From NCBI RefSeq assembly GCF_043290135.1, contig NC_134710.1:200111692-200175691 (forward strand): 64,000 nt of DNA, written 5' to 3'. Below, in pieces: positions 11,580 to 24,149 of the stretch. The position numbers and the translations under genes were made by a program. The first letter of the stretch is position 1. Every line of letters begins with the position of its first letter. The notes beneath the pieces are model-generated. The model did not search any database and was not told the origin of the DNA. It saw nothing but the letters and a program-made list of their open reading frames with translations. This stretch comes from Rhipicephalus microplus (Eukaryota > Arthropoda > Arachnida > Ixodida > Ixodidae).

Positions 11580-12320
11580 TAACAACGGCTCACGTCCGCG
11601 ACGTGAACCGCCCGTGCATGCGAAACGAGCACCGATCCGACACATAGAGGCTCGCAGCGTCCTCAGTCAACAAAAGTCGTTGGGCATTCAAGACGGGCGG
11701 CGCCATTGCACCACCAATTTATTTTCCGTTAGGAAAGGCGAGACACATTGGCGCTGCAGCGCAGTAATAACGAGAGTACGAGATAAAGGGGGCTGAAGGC
11801 TACAAGTGAATAGTTAAACAGAAAGCAGCACCATGCGTGTCGGGCCCCTAAGTGAACAGAATGAGCCCGTGGACAGAAGCACACATTTCCGGTATACAAA
11901 GGGGAGCCCACGAGACTGGACCTCTTGATAATAGTGGTGACCCCGATGCAGAAGACCCGCTCCTCAGAGACGATGAGAGGATGGCCCACGACGACGACCG
12001 CCAACGTACCAAGACCGTCGCGTAATCTGGCCGTCACGAGGCGGACCCTCGGAGGCAGCAGGCACAGCGGCCGACAGGCGCCACTCAGCAACCTTCCCTC
12101 GAACATGCACGAGTGTTGATGCAACGTCCAGAAGTGCCGCTGCACCTTTCCGTATGTAGCTGCAGAAAGGGTGCGTGCTGAAGGCTTCCTTTTGCCACTG
12201 GTGTTGCCGCTGTCTCTGCTTGTTCCTTTCATTCACCCCTTCGCCGCGTGTAAACAGTAATAGGCGGCCCCGTTACTTTTTCAAGTGCGGCGGTGTTTGT
12301 CAAACGGTCTAAAAGGGTAA
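11580..12320. other. GC-rich, CpG-bearing island
   Basis: Base composition and CpG density rise sharply against the AT-rich flanks. An ATG-started 167-codon frame lies on the minus strand (12232 to 11729), with no motif I recognise and hydrophobic stretches in its second half. A consensus 5' splice donor, AAAAGGGTAAGTG, lies on the plus strand at about 12308-12320. It could be a first exon or promoter of a host gene, or a piece of a GC-rich transposon. Sequence alone does not decide. Confidence 0.35.
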
Positions 12321-12821
12321 GTGTTTACAGAAGCGAACATTGATTGGTGCGCGTTTCGATTCGGGCAGCTCTGTGGAGTGCACGTCAGCAAAAATAACGT
12401 GGAGAATTTTTTTTTCGATGGCTCAGGCAGAGGTGGAGTGAGCCTTTAGCAATGGCCTCGGTTGTTACTGGAATGCAAGTCTTTATATGTTGGAATTCTC
12501 TCGGATGTCTAAAGGGACGTGTTTAGGACCATACGGTTTGCTGAAAGGACTGTTTGCCTATTGCAAGGTTGCAATTGCTTGGTTCGCACATTTACTGATT
12601 GAAATTAGTTTGGTTTTCTTTATTAGCGCCACTGACGCGACGGAAAACTGCGGAAGTTCGCACAGAGTAGCGCTAAGCTCTGCACTGTGATACGCGAGCC
12701 CGTGGCCGCAACCCAACACTCTATTTCTCTACATTTCTGTATAGAGCTGGGCGGAAATCAACAGTTTCTGTAATTGTGATTGTCATTGAGAATAAAATGT
12801 TTTTTTGCTAGCCGAAAAATA

Positions 12822-12980
12822 CTTCATATTAAAAAACAAAAACAAAAAACAACATTCATTCTCTGCAACAACAAGCCAAAAACTGTTAAGCAGCTTCAGC
12901 GAGCTGAAGCTGCTTAACAATCTTTGGCTTGTTGCAGAGAATGAATGTTGTTTTTTGTTTTTGTTTTTAATATGAAGCAT
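12822..12980. repeat. Long near-perfect palindrome (arms about 78 bp, 2-bp spacer)
   Basis: The left arm (12822-12900) and right arm (12903-12980) are reverse complements with only a few indels and changes. They meet at AAGCAGCTTCAGC-GA-GCTGAAGCTGCTT. The outer arms contain AAAACAAAAAC/GTTTTTGTTTT. A second, offset copy of the ACTTCATAT phrase extends the right side to about 12995. Translations of this region are only shadows of the palindrome. Confidence 0.92.
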
Positions 12981-13296
12981 TTAGATATGAAGTATTTTTA
13001 TTAATGAAGACCTAGGAAAAAAAAACATTGAGCTCCTTGTTTCTTTTCCTATGACTTGACAAAAACAGCCGTAAAACAAAGCCGATGCGAACACGAGGAA
13101 TGCTCGTAATGTGAAACAATGATGACGTCTTTTGAGAATTATACAAGTTAAGGGTTTTCGCGAGTTATTTCAGCACAAAAAGGTTTTTTTGACTAAATGT
13201 TAATAGATTCCAAACTTTACGAGTATGGAATATGCGGTGTTTTTTTTTTGTCCTCCTAACATTTTTTTTGCTATTACTTTAACGCCACTCCACAGT

Positions 13297-13333
13297 TAAC
13301 GAGCAGTGACTGAACTATAGTCACTGCTTGTTA
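13297..13333. repeat. Small hairpin
   Basis: TAACGAGCAGTGACT and AGTCACTGCTTGTTA form 15-base arms with one mismatch around a 7-base loop. It is 300 bases from the long palindrome. Confidence 0.7.
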
Positions 13334-13559
13334 CTGACACTGCACATTGGACAATGAAATGCATTTTTTCTAAATCCCTTTGATAGCTATTCAGGTTTAA
13401 TTTTACTGTACATTCATTTTAACAAACAAGTTTGTTCACATGTATGACCACAAACTTGCAGTGCCAGATTGATTATGTCATAAAGAACACCTAAACCTTT
13501 GTAGAGACAACATGCATAATCTGAAACAATATTTCAGCCACCGCATTCATCAAGAATAG

Positions 13560-14180
<621 letters not shown>

Positions 14181-16862
14181 AAAGATATAAGGGTTAACGA
14201 AGGATATGTTAGCTGTACTTGTGTTTTGCAGACAATATCGGACTTTTGAGCAAGAACGGCGACTAATAACGAAAAACGTACCAGTGATGTCAACTGGACG
14301 AACATTAAAGCCGAAATAAAGATGGATCCTCACAAAACAAGATCATTTAGTCGGCGTGGCAAAAAAGCGATATTAGGAGCGGAAACTGGACTATAAAGTA
14401 CGTATGTGCGTGGGCTAATTACTAACACAGTAGCCAACTCTTCCCGCATCTGCATGAAGTTCACCAAAATTTGGGTAGGTTCGCGAACGTTACGTAATCG
14501 TAAGACATGGCTTACAAACAAATAGCGATAACTTATGAGCCAGAAAAGTGAATAAATTACTGCACATGAGCTGAAAAATATTGCGAGCGGTCCCACAAAA
14601 TCCTGTATTCTATACATCTAAGCAGACTAAGCACACCCACGCATTTCCTTTCTCAACGTAAGAAAGCAACGGAAAGAAAATGTGTATGAAAATCTATCAC
14701 GCGCGCCCGTTGCATCGGTTAGAACAAAAGTGAATAAAAAATGTAAGCGCCCAATAGTAAGATAATACGCAAAAATAGGTAGGCAATGACAAACGTACAA
14801 TAATGAAAACAAAAATTTATTATACAGACGTAACAACAGTCAACACGCAGCTGTATAAGAAGCGAGCGAGTTTATTACGGAAGCACGGTGCCACTTACTG
14901 CTAGCTGCGGTGATCTCTGGTGAAAACAGTGCCGGAATTTCGCCACCTATCCATCTCGCACACAATGTTGACATGTGCACACAACGCCACTTCTTGAAGA
15001 TTGACGCTGGCCGGAGAGCAAAGAAACCGGCTCAAGCCACGAAAATTTCCACCCTCCCCTCCTCGAGCCATCGGGCCGACTGGCCTTCCCTACTTCGTCA
15101 AGCAAGTGTCACGACGATGACGTTCAACGAGGGCTAGTGGAGGAGGAGGGGGGGGGGAGCTACGTGTCAAAAATACAAAGAAAAAGTTACAAGAAGCACA
15201 TATACACAGCGCTGGCTAACACCTGAATGTATTTTTCAGAGACATAAAATTGAAAAAAAACGAAAACAGAAGAAAAAAACAAAGAGAAAAAAAAACGTGT
15301 TGTCACAGCAAAAGGAAAACGAAACGCACCCATTATAACGTTCTTCACCCCTACAGCTGCTTCTTTGCAACGTTTTGTCCCGTCTAGGCTGGTCGTTTCA
15401 CGTTCGGTATGTACGAACTGGTTCGCAAACTATTTGTCTTGCTCAAATTGGACCCCTTTGCATAAAAAAAGAGTCGTCTACGGGCACGCCGTTTGAGGAG
15501 GACATTTGTCGATTTTTCAGCGCATTGCTTATTGTAACGTGTCGCTACATGAAAACTTTGCGTACACTAGTTGAAAGCAAATTTTTGATCGTATTTCACG
15601 TGCAATATAGAAATGACAAGTTACAGTGTTTTTACAAGTAGGTGGAAAGAAATCGTTGAAAGAGATTGTTAAAAAGACGGTGGTGAAGTTAAAACAAGAA
15701 TTACCAAACACGTTGTAAACACATATTTGTAAGTTCGTTAGAGATTGTGTATGACCTTGTCATAATGAATGCATTCTAACAAGAACAAAACATGTTTGGA
15801 CTTCATCGCGGTCTATTCTGTGCCATACCTACCTCAAGTATGGAGGAGGAGGAGGAGGAAGGGAAGAAATGAACCAACTAGCTCAAGAATACGCCTTGCT
15901 GATGATTTTTATTACCACATTCATGAGAAAAAATTATGTTGCGTCACTGAAGTAAATGCACTTCTTACGCTTAACCACAACACGCGCATGTGTGAATACG
16001 TGTGCACACACAAATAGGAGGCTGTCCGTGTAGTTTATGTCACCTCGCTTGAAATAAAGACGTCGGATTTCACTTTTTTGTGCGAAAAATCTAGGAACAT
16101 TAGCGGCAAACAATCAGCAGCTGAAACAATGTAATGAATATAGTGCTATAAATGAGATCTCGAGTTACTGCATGAAATTATTATTCACATAAAACATTTC
16201 ACTGAAGGCATTCGTGCGAAAATGTCTGGGTGAATGCTGGTGCGATATAATTAGCCGTGTTGGTGCATGGACGGATGCATGGATGCATGAACCAACGGAT
16301 GGACAGACTAACAGAGAGACAGATGCACAGACGCAAAAACGTATGAAAGCTTTAATGCACAGATAGAAAAACAGTGGGTGAATGGACTATATCTAAACTA
16401 CATGTTCGCTCTGTAGACTGTTTTTTGCACAGATGTTCTGCAACTGCGTTTCGACTGTGCATGGCGCCAAGACACATTGAAGCCGCATGGACATCGTGAT
16501 CTCCCAGTAGTTTTGCTCCTAAACAAACAGAAACAAAAAAGCCCCCCCCCCCCCCCCGCTCTTCCTTCAGTCTTCACAGCCCTTAGTGCGAAGCTATTAT
16601 AGTTTCTATCTCCTTGCGAATTTATTGCTGCAGTATTCTGTATTACAGGAAGCTAAGAGAAAATTGTCCAAATGCCAGCAGTCACCACAAACTTACTCCT
16701 TGTTTCAATAGGCTCCAAGATGAAGAGATAGAGAGGTTAAACTAGTTTTTGCTCGGCTTGCTACCTTACCTTGGGGAGGGGAGGGGTACATTTTCTAGCT
16801 AGAGTCCTAAAGTGGGTGTTAGGCGTTCACCGTATAGCTTCTTCATCGAATAAACAAAAAAC
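14181..16862. other. Unassigned AT-rich stretch with simple tracts
   Basis: No gene recognised. Local features are a 10-G run at 15148-15157, a GGA-rich tract near 15842-15862, a decayed GGAT/GCAT-like simple repeat at 16260-16345, and a 16-C run at 16542-16557. Open frames here (for example 14330-14617 and 15375-15641) have no recognisable motif. Confidence 0.5.
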
Positions 16863-16971
<109 letters not shown>

Positions 16972-17502
16972 AGCGGAGTATCGAAGTGAGGCACGCCGCT
17001 CTCGAAACAGGGACGCAGTTGACACGGACAGACCTCAAACAAACAACACAATTATATAACTACATTTACAACTACGATATTGTCAGCCGAATGAAATGCA
17101 TCACTTGTGATCAACACACTAAAACAGCTTTACACAATATTCCTCAACACTCTACAACATAACAAAGACAAGGTGGCGTCATCAACGTTCGACTCACCAC
17201 GAGGGCCCACGAGAACGACCCGCGGTGCCATCCTCACGAGCCTACCGCGAGAGACGACCGCTTGTTCCAACCACCACGTGCCAAGGAATACCGCTCATCT
17301 CTCATGTGCTACCACAAAGGCTTACCGCCAGGTGCCACTGCCGGAGCTACGGGGCTAACTATGAGGATGATGACGGTAAAAAAGGCTCGCAAGCACAATG
17401 CCACCTTCCGTTCGATAGTTGTGAATTCTAAATACCACATATCCGCGAAACACGCGCACTACGAGGCGCAGACCACTTTACAGGGGTCTTAGAATCCCCA
17501 CA
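16972..17502. repeat. Left LTR of the gene-less element
   Basis: It aligns along its whole length with 18624-19258. Shared phrases include CGAAGTGAGGCACGCCG, GATATTGTCAGCCGAAT, CACGTTCGATAGTTGTGAA-like CGTTCGATAGTTGTGAA and ACTTTACAGGGG. Its outer end is eroded (GCGGAGTATCGAAG in place of TGTGGGGTCTCGAAG), and its inner end reads ATCCCCACA. Confidence 0.85.
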
Positions 17503-18623
17503 TGCTCTCAACTCTCATTCAATGCATATCCCTAAAAAATAAAAGAAATCAGCTACACAAGCTCTATCAAAAGATGACAACACATTTCTCTAAAATGTTC
17601 GTGCGCCATGACACCGCCACCGGTCGATACTGCTGCAGAGTCGAGCTCGACGACTTCGCCTCAATAACGGTCTCACAACGGCAATTGCGTCGGCGCGAGA
17701 TACCATGTATACCATGTAACCAAAAGACGTGTATGCACGTCTTCTGGTTGCGACCAACACTCGTGAAGGTGCCACGCTACAGGCAGTTGCGCATGGCCCA
17801 GACATCTCCATGGCCCGATATCACGGGTGATGGAGCCGCATTCCAGTTCAGGGGCGCAGACGATGCGCAGAAGACAGCTAGCCGCGGGTAACATCACTCC
17901 CGCTGCGTACACTCGAAACACTACACAGAAAAAGGCAGCTGGTTGAAGAGAAGGCAGCATCGGGATCCTCGCCCACGTTGTACGATGGTCTGTACTGCTA
18001 GCATATACATTGGCGGCGGCCAAAACGCCCCACTCAAATCAACGAAAAGTTGCTTTTCTCAACTCGTGCCTCACAAGATCAATAAAAGAGAAAAGCAGAG
18101 TGCAACAACGCAACATCGTGATCCACCTATAGTTGTGCTACGTACGACAGGTGGCTGCGCAGAGCATTAGGCCTAACGAGTCACTTGACAGCAACCGGCA
18201 TCCACCCAGCATCCAGCCTATAGGCGCAGGAAACGCAGCCACAAGGAAACATTCAAGCTGTGGGGTGGCGCTACTCGGTCGCCGCACACAGCGACTTACT
18301 GAGTGATCGGCGCCCACTATCCCGGACAATGTCACGACACCCGACTCTCCAAACCAAAGAGATAGAAGAAGTTAATTACAAAAACTCAGGCCACTTAACA
18401 ATGTTTCTAAAACAAAAAAAAATTCCCGAGCAAAAAAATCTCAACGTGCCGACAAGTTCAACAACGTCAGAACAGCCGATTTTCTCGCTCTCAACAAAGC
18501 ACACCATTGATTCTAGCAATGGAAGTCCACCTTAGGCCTACTCTACCCAGCAAAAAAAAAGTTGCTGTTCTGAAACGCAAAACATGTCGTCTGAACTCCA
18601 AAAGCTGCACGTTGGGTATAGAG
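17503..18623. other. Internal region of the gene-less LTR element
   Basis: The sequence is 1,121 bp, moderately GC-rich in its first half. Open frames at 17502-17891 (+) and 17673-18023 (-) overlap in opposite directions. They show no CCHC knuckle, DTG, YxDD or integrase motif. I do not recognise any coding function. Confidence 0.6.
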
Positions 18624-19258
18624 TGTGGGGTCTCGAAGTGAGGCACGCCGCCCTCGGAACACGGGCATGGTTGACACGGTCGGACTTCAACCAAACAACA
18701 CATTTGTTTAACAACTTTTACAACGATGATATTGTCAGCCGAATAAAATAAATCACTTCTGATCAACACGCTGAACAACCTTACACAATATTCGAATGAT
18801 TGATATGTCGGATTTAAAGTCCGAAAACCACCATATGATTATAAGAGACGCCGTAGTGGAGGGCTCCGGAAATTTCGACCAACTGTGGTTCATAATATTC
18901 GAAAACACTCAACAACATAACAAACGCAAGACGGCGTTGCCAACACTCAAGTCACCACAAGAGCCCAAGAACGGCGACCCGCGGTGCCGTCCTCAGGGGC
19001 CCACGGCGAAAGAGGACTGCTCGCTCCAACCACCACGCACCAAAGAGGACCACTCGTCTCTCATGTACCACCACCCGGGCGTTTCGCCAGGCGTCACTGC
19101 CAGCGCTGCCGCGCTAATCATAATGATGATGATGGTAATAAGCACTCGCCAGCACGACGCCTAGCGTTCGATAGTTGTGAACCATAAACGCTGCCTACGC
19201 GCGAAACACGTGCTCCACGAGGCGCAAACGACTTTACAGGGGGTGTTAGCACCCCACA
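18624..19258. repeat. Right LTR of the gene-less element (with SINE insertion)
   Basis: It starts TGTGGGGTCTCGAAGTG and ends GTGTTAGCACCCCACA. Removing the SINE piece and one duplicate leaves about 528 bp, nearly the length of the left LTR, so the pair is well defined. Confidence 0.87.
18797..18893 (-). mobile_element. Truncated SINE inside the right LTR
   Basis: Minus-sense SINE body (ACCACCATATGATTATAAGA...GGAGGGCTCCGGAAATTTC). It is flanked by AATATTCGAA at 18787-18796 and 18894-18903. The left LTR lacks it and so represents the empty site. Confidence 0.9.
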
Positions 19259-19381
<123 letters not shown>

Positions 19382-19904
19382 TGTGCACTTTAGTGCTCAT
19401 ATATGTGACATTGTTTACATGGTATATACCAATACTGATATTGCACCGTATGAATGTGTGACGAATGCGAATAAAGGGCCATGACATGGATAGCAAGATA
19501 TCAGTGATGTAGCCAGGGGGTCGCACACTGTGTTCGTGCCCCCCCCCCCCTCTCGAAAGTTTTTCGCCATGGTATACCGAATGGGAAATAACCGTTTCAA
19601 GGGAATGCACCTCCCGCCCCCCAGAAAATATTTCTGCTTACGCCCGTTTAGGACGCGCGTACCTTGTAAACTGTAATATACATGACAGACAGACATCATC
19701 TTTCTGTGGTGGTTGTTTCATTATCATTGATACACATATGATATATTCACATGAATGCGCATCCCGGCATTCTTTCTACACCAGAACTTGCATAAGTATG
19801 ATGTGCAAATATGATAAAGACTAATGAGGGGCCAGAACGTGAATGTTCATGTGTATCACGACGTGAATCTCAGTAATGCACATAACATACTGCGTGAAAT
19901 TGTC
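19382..19904. other. Unassigned stretch
   Basis: No gene recognised. A 12-C run lies at 19539-19550. Confidence 0.5.
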
Positions 19905-19915
19905 TTGTCATTTCA

Positions 19916-20160
19916 GCCCCGCCACGGTGGTCTAGTGGCTAAGGTACTCGGCTGCTGACCCGCAGGTCGCGGGTTCAAAATCCGGCTGCGGCGGCTGCAT
20001 TTCTGATGGAGGCGGAAATGTCGTAGGCCCGTGTGCTCAGATTTCGGTGCAGGTTAAAGAACCCCCGGTGGTCAAAATTTTCGGAGCCCTCCACTACGGC
20101 GTCTCTCATAATCATATGGTGGTTTTGGGACGTTAAATCCCACAAATCAATCAATCAGTA
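19916..20160 (+). mobile_element. Full-length tRNA-derived tick SINE (Ruka-like)
   Basis: The head begins GCCCCGCCACGGTGGTCTAG. It has an A box (TAGTGGCTAAGG) and a B-box region (GCGGGTTCAAAATCC, here with an extra A compared with the GGTTCGAATCC of other copies). The body runs through GGCCCGTGTGCTCAG to GGTGGTTTTGGGACGTTAAA and ends in TCAATCAATCA. A perfect 11-base duplication, TTGTCATTTCA, flanks it (19905-19915 and 20161-20171). Pol III would transcribe it, and LINE enzymes would mobilise it. The name Ruka is from memory. Confidence 0.93.
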
Positions 20161-20373
20161 TTGTCATTTCATTACCATAATGTATAAACGAGAATGAAAA
20201 TGCTTGCATGACAAACCTGTGTCAAATAATTACCTACTATGACATTTCATGTGCAGTCCAACATTGCTGAATGATGTTTTACGCATTTAATGTGTGATAT
20301 CACATGGATAATATCAATGACTGCAGCCTTTCTTTAGCTAGAATATATGAGTGTGCTTGATGACATAATACAA

Positions 20374-20671
20374 ACAGACAGACAGACAGACAGACAGAGA
20401 ACTTTATTGGGTCCTGAGAAACGCTGCTTCTTTAGAGCAACATCACGGGCTGCTCCCATGTAGGAACGAGCAGGCTTATCCTCACCGCCGCATCGTGGGC
20501 TCTCTGGACAGCCCGTACTTGTGGTAGCAACTCTGAACTTCGTAAGGCAGAGTCCAAATCTTCTTCTGTGAGCCGACTTGGGCCCCGGGACGAGGGATAC
20601 TGCCAGAGCATATGTGCCAAGTCACTAACCTCACCACATTCAGGACAAGTACAGTCGAAAGCCTCCGAGGA
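20374..20671 (-). mobile_element. 5'-truncated LINE 3' end with (TCTG)n tail
   Basis: A 298-bp insertion bounded by CATAATACAAA at 20363-20373 and at about 20673-20683. On the minus strand it encodes the last 80 or so residues of a LINE ORF2 and then a very short 3' region with CCCAATAAAG and about six TCTG units. The tail and duplication show target-primed insertion. Confidence 0.87.
20429..20671 (-). pseudogene. C-terminus of a LINE ORF2 (Cys motif)
   Basis: The minus-strand frame reads CTCPECGEVSDLAHMLWQYP and then a charged tail ending WEQPVMLL before the stop. This C-x2-C-x8-H-x3 layout is the terminal Cys motif of I-type tick LINEs. The expected last Cys of the motif is Tyr here. The insertion contains nothing of the catalytic domains. 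It differs from the family at 1-4420, which ends CDVCGTDENIEHLLCHCP. Confidence 0.75.
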
Positions 20672-20689
20672 GTCATAATACAAATGACA

Positions 20690-20960
20690 TGAGATGGCAC
20701 ACACTTCATGACATGCACTTTAGTTATTCTAACTCAACCGATGTTAGTCGGGCAAAGATGTTGTATACCAAAATGTGCGTGCGCGCATGGCAAATATTCG
20801 ACAGTGAATAATATAGGGTGATAGGAATGAGATGATGCGGAATGAAGGAGGGAAGTAGAAATTTGAAAGATCAATTTTTCTTCGTCAGAGACAATAATAA
20901 CGAGAACTAAGAAACAATGATACTAAGGAAAGTATAAGGTATGTTGTTAGCAGTCGTTGT
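20690..20960. other. Unassigned spacer
   Basis: No recognisable feature apart from AT-rich sequence. Confidence 0.4.
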
Positions 20961-20999
20961 ACTGTAAACGTAAGAGAGAGAAAAGTAGGCGTAAAGATA

Positions 21000-21080
21000 T
21001 TTTGCCGCTGGCTGGGACCAAACGTGCGACCTTCGAATAACGCATTCCAAGATCTACTAACTGAGCTGCAGCAGTGCCCA
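21000..21080 (-). repeat. tRNA-like head of a second SINE family, copy 1
   Basis: Minus-strand sequence GCAGCTCAGTTAGTAGATC fits an A box, and GGTCGCACGTTTGGTCCC fits a B box, with GCGTTATTCGAA in the anticodon-arm position and CCAGCGGCAAAATATC after the head. A related head lies at 26600-26673. It is too altered to be a functional tRNA. Confidence 0.6.
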
Positions 21081-21198
21081 TGCATGCAGGATAAACGTTG
21101 GGCAGAAACTACAGAAACAGGCAGAAACGAGTGTTCTACATGCACTCTCCATCATGGCTACTAGCGGCGCTAACAGTTCCAGGTTTACATGCGCATAT

Positions 21199-21355
21199 TG
21201 TAACATGATGATGAATAATACACACCTCTGTACAGGAGCACTGAACGTCTAGCTGAACCGATCACCAGAAAACCCGAGCTCATCGTCCCCACTTCTTTTG
21301 CACAATGACACATATACACCATGGCGTAGCCGAATCTCGTTCCATGCCCATGGCA
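21199..21355 (-). repeat. 3' LTR of the gypsy element
   Basis: 157 bp. It aligns with 26395-26568 through the phrases ACTGAACGTC, ATCACCAGA, CGAGCTCATCGTCC and CACCATGGC. It ends TGTTACA in element sense. Confidence 0.85.
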
Positions 21356-21399
21356 GTACCCTCCTTCCAAAAAAATTCTGACCTGATATTTAACGCTGA

Positions 21400-22566
21400 C
21401 TAGGACGGAAAGTAATCAAGCACATTCACATACACGCATGTTGTAGCAGTGCCAAGTTGTTTGGGGGTAGTGTAGCTTCATTTTCGACACATGAACAATG
21501 TTCACCTGCTGGGAAATACGGGACCTTCGAGCTGCGACTTCAGGCAGGACTTCGTAGTTGACGTCTTTGAGGCGCTGTTGTACTCGATACGGACTGAAGT
21601 AGTGGTGAAGTAACTTTTTCCGACTGGCCCCTTGTCGAATGGAAATCCACAGTCACACTAGTTCACCGGGTTGGTATATACCATTCCCATGACGAGAATT
21701 GTACCCCTGTGAGTCCATGCGTTGTTGTTTTTGGAGCCGCTCAAGTGCAAGCTTGCGGGCGGCGTCTATTTGCCCCATAAAGTTGTTGGCATCAGTAGTA
21801 ATGGCGTTCTAGTCAGGTAGAAACATGGCATCCAGCATCATAACTGCATGGCATCCAGCATCGTAATCGCTTCTCAGCCGTGAAGCAGCCGGAAAGAGGT
21901 GAACCTGGTAGTCGCCTGAACTGCAGTGTTGTAAGCGAACGTAACAAATGACAGAACGTCATCCCAGCTTTTATGATGGCAGTCAACGTACGCGGACACC
22001 ATGAAAGCGTGTGTCTTGTTTAATCTCTTCGTCACACCATTCATTTGTCGATGTTATACGGTCGTTTTGCTATGAGCGGTTCTGCTAAGCCTCATGACGT
22101 CTTGCATAGGTTGTGCTGTAAAGGCTGTTCTACGGTCAGTGATGGCAACTGAAGGCGCTTCATGGCAGAAGACAATGTTCATGAAACAGTGCGTAATCTC
22201 ATTGGCGATACGTGCCTCGTTGTAGGGCTCTCCATTCGCAGTACTTCATCAAATAGTCAGTAGCAACTACGATTAAGCAGTTACCGTCATGTGACTTCGG
22301 AAATGGCCCAAGCCAGTTCATGCCAATTATTAAAACAATTGTGATGGCAGTGCAACAGGCTTCAATAAGTCAGTGGGGCACACAAGTGGGACTCTACGGC
22401 GCAGGCAATCGTTACACGTTTTAACGTGATGCTTGACGTCCGCCGTAATTTTTGGCCAGTAGTAGGAAGTACAAATCCGGGCAAAGATACGCGCGAATCT
22501 CAAGTGGCCGTATAAAATCGAGGCTGGCAAATAAAATGTCACAACGTAGCACTCACAAAATGACAA
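21400..22566 (-). pseudogene. Gypsy integrase (decayed)
   Basis: From 22566 down the frame shows the HHCC-type zinc domain of integrase: YLPASILYGHLRFARIFARI, YYWPKITADVKHHVKTCNDC and LRRRVPL. The catalytic core (about 22300-21750) is broken by many stops and shifts, and its DDE residues cannot be assigned with confidence. Near 21600-21540 another frame keeps a KLLHHYFSPYRVQQRLKDVN-like segment, which matches the GPY/F module at the integrase C-terminus. The product would have inserted the provirus, but this copy cannot do so. Confidence 0.75.
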
Positions 22567-22569
22567 GCA

Positions 22570-24149
22570 GTTGTTCGGTCGCGTAAGGTTCGAATTTTTT
22601 TTTGTAGACCATGTTGTTACAGAGACAAAAAAAAACCTGCACGCGTGAATCCCTGCGGTGGACTCGAGCTGCGGCCTTCAAAGTATTCAATAAGCTGTTC
22701 AAGCTCTGAGTCGTACCGCTGTTCTTTGGCCAAGTCAGATTCACTGACTCCGCCAAGGAAACTGCCATCAGTATCATCATCACTCGATGTCATTGCAAGA
22801 GGAGCACACGAGAGGCAATCGGCATCCGTGTGTCCGCGGCCAGACTTATAAATGACTGTAACGTGAAATTCTTGAAGGTGCAAGCTCCATCTGGCGAGGC
22901 ACCCTGAAGGGTCCTTGAGAAATTCTAGCGAACAGAGGGCACAATGTTCTGTGGGGACTCTGAACGGATGCTCATACAGATTTGGTCAGAACTCTGAGAT
23001 CACCTAAATATTATAAAAGTACTCCTTCTCTGTAGTGGAGTAGTTAACTTCCGCAGATGACAGAATGCGACTAGCATAAGCGATTTGAAGCTCGATGCCG
23101 TATTTTCACTGGACAAGCAATGCACCAAAACCTATGTTGCTTGCGTCAGTGTGCAGTTCGGTGGGAGTATCTTCATCGAAGTGCCATAGTAGGGGCTCGA
23201 ACTGAAGGAGGTGCTGAAGCTCAGAAAAAGAGCGCCTTTGCTATGGACCACAGACAAAAGGACTATCCTCCTTCGGTAAGTGAGTATGCGGTTCGGCGAT
23301 GTTTGCGAAGTTCTGCATAAAGCGCCTGTTGTGTTCGTGAAGACCCAAAAAATATGCGCACATCTCGTTTGTTAGAAAGCAGGGGAAATGCACCAACAGC
23401 CATTGTCCTTTCTAGGTCTGGACAAATGTATGTACGAACTGGTCCGCAAACTATCTGTGTTGCACCACGCAGGCCCCAATCGTGACTGACACTCTCGTGA
23501 CTGACAAGGTGGCCAAGAAATTTTATTTGCTTGCAGCCAAAATGTCACTTCCTTGGTTTTAGTGATGAGCTTGCGGGTGTAATTGTGACGAAGTAAGACT
23601 GAAGTCGTTGTAAATGTTGCTCAAATATTTACGAAAATACAACCCCATCGTCTAAATAGACGAGAAACATTTACCACTTCAGACTTAGCAGCACAGTGTC
23701 CATCATCCTTTTGCAACATTCCCGCGGAACCACAATCCGAACGGTAGCAATTTAAATTCGTAAAGGCCATGGGTACTTATGAATGCTGTTTTTTCCATGT
23801 AGGGTTCATCGACCCCGATCTACCAGTAGTCACTCCGCAAATCCAGTGATGACAAATACCGGGCATGTCAAAGTAAATTCAGTGAATCGTCTATGAGTGG
23901 GAAAGAGTAGATGTCTTTTTTCATTACTTCGTTGAGTTTTCTGTAATCCACGCAACAATGAAGAGTGCAGTCCTTCTTTTTAACAAGTACGAGGGGCGAT
24001 GCCCATGGACTGTTCGAGCATTGGATTACTTCGTCGTCGAGCATCTTCTTCACCTGAAAACATACGGCCTCTTTTTCTTGTAGCGACATTCGGTAGGCGT
24101 GCTGTTGTATAGGCCGTTCAGTAGGGTCCGTTTCAATGCGGTGCTTCAC
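22570..24149 (-). pseudogene. Gypsy reverse transcriptase and RNase H (decayed)
   Basis: The frame begins MKHRIETDPTERPIQQHAYR and runs through DDEVIQCSNSPWASPLVLVK and CCVDYRKLNEVMKKD, the standard start of the Ty3/gypsy reverse transcriptase. The catalytic box is FLVYLDDGVVFS at about 23640, with both Asp residues kept. Farther on, IKFLGHLVS and the tether region are readable. At 22883-22617 the end of RNase H appears as HLQEFHVTVIYKSGRGHTDADCLS (read in two parts: EFHVTVIYKSGRGHTDADCL). Stops and shifts break the domain in many places. Confidence 0.8.

Larger units (their letters stand above)
16972..19258. mobile_element. Gene-less LTR element (TRIM/LARD-like) inside a (TATC)n array
   Basis: Two direct repeats of about 530 bp bound 1,121 bp of internal DNA. 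The right copy starts TGTGGGGT and ends ACCCCACA, a perfect 8-bp inverted terminus of the TG...CA kind expected for LTRs. Both copies are flanked outward by TATC repeats in the same phase. I find no gag, protease, reverse transcriptase or integrase motif inside, on either strand. Each LTR carries TATATAA- or AATAAA-like signals (AATAAAATAAA in the right copy). No convincing primer-binding site follows either LTR, so orientation is open. The size and emptiness fit terminal-repeat retrotransposons in miniature or a gutted LTR element. Confidence 0.75.

Noticed and set aside
12783..12980. Asn/Lys/Phe-rich open frame
   Set aside because: It is the long palindrome read through both arms, not a gene.
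19916..19990. Possible functional tRNA gene
   Set aside because: A and B boxes are present, but the sequence continues into the SINE body and repeats at several other sites, and the anticodon stem does not pair properly.
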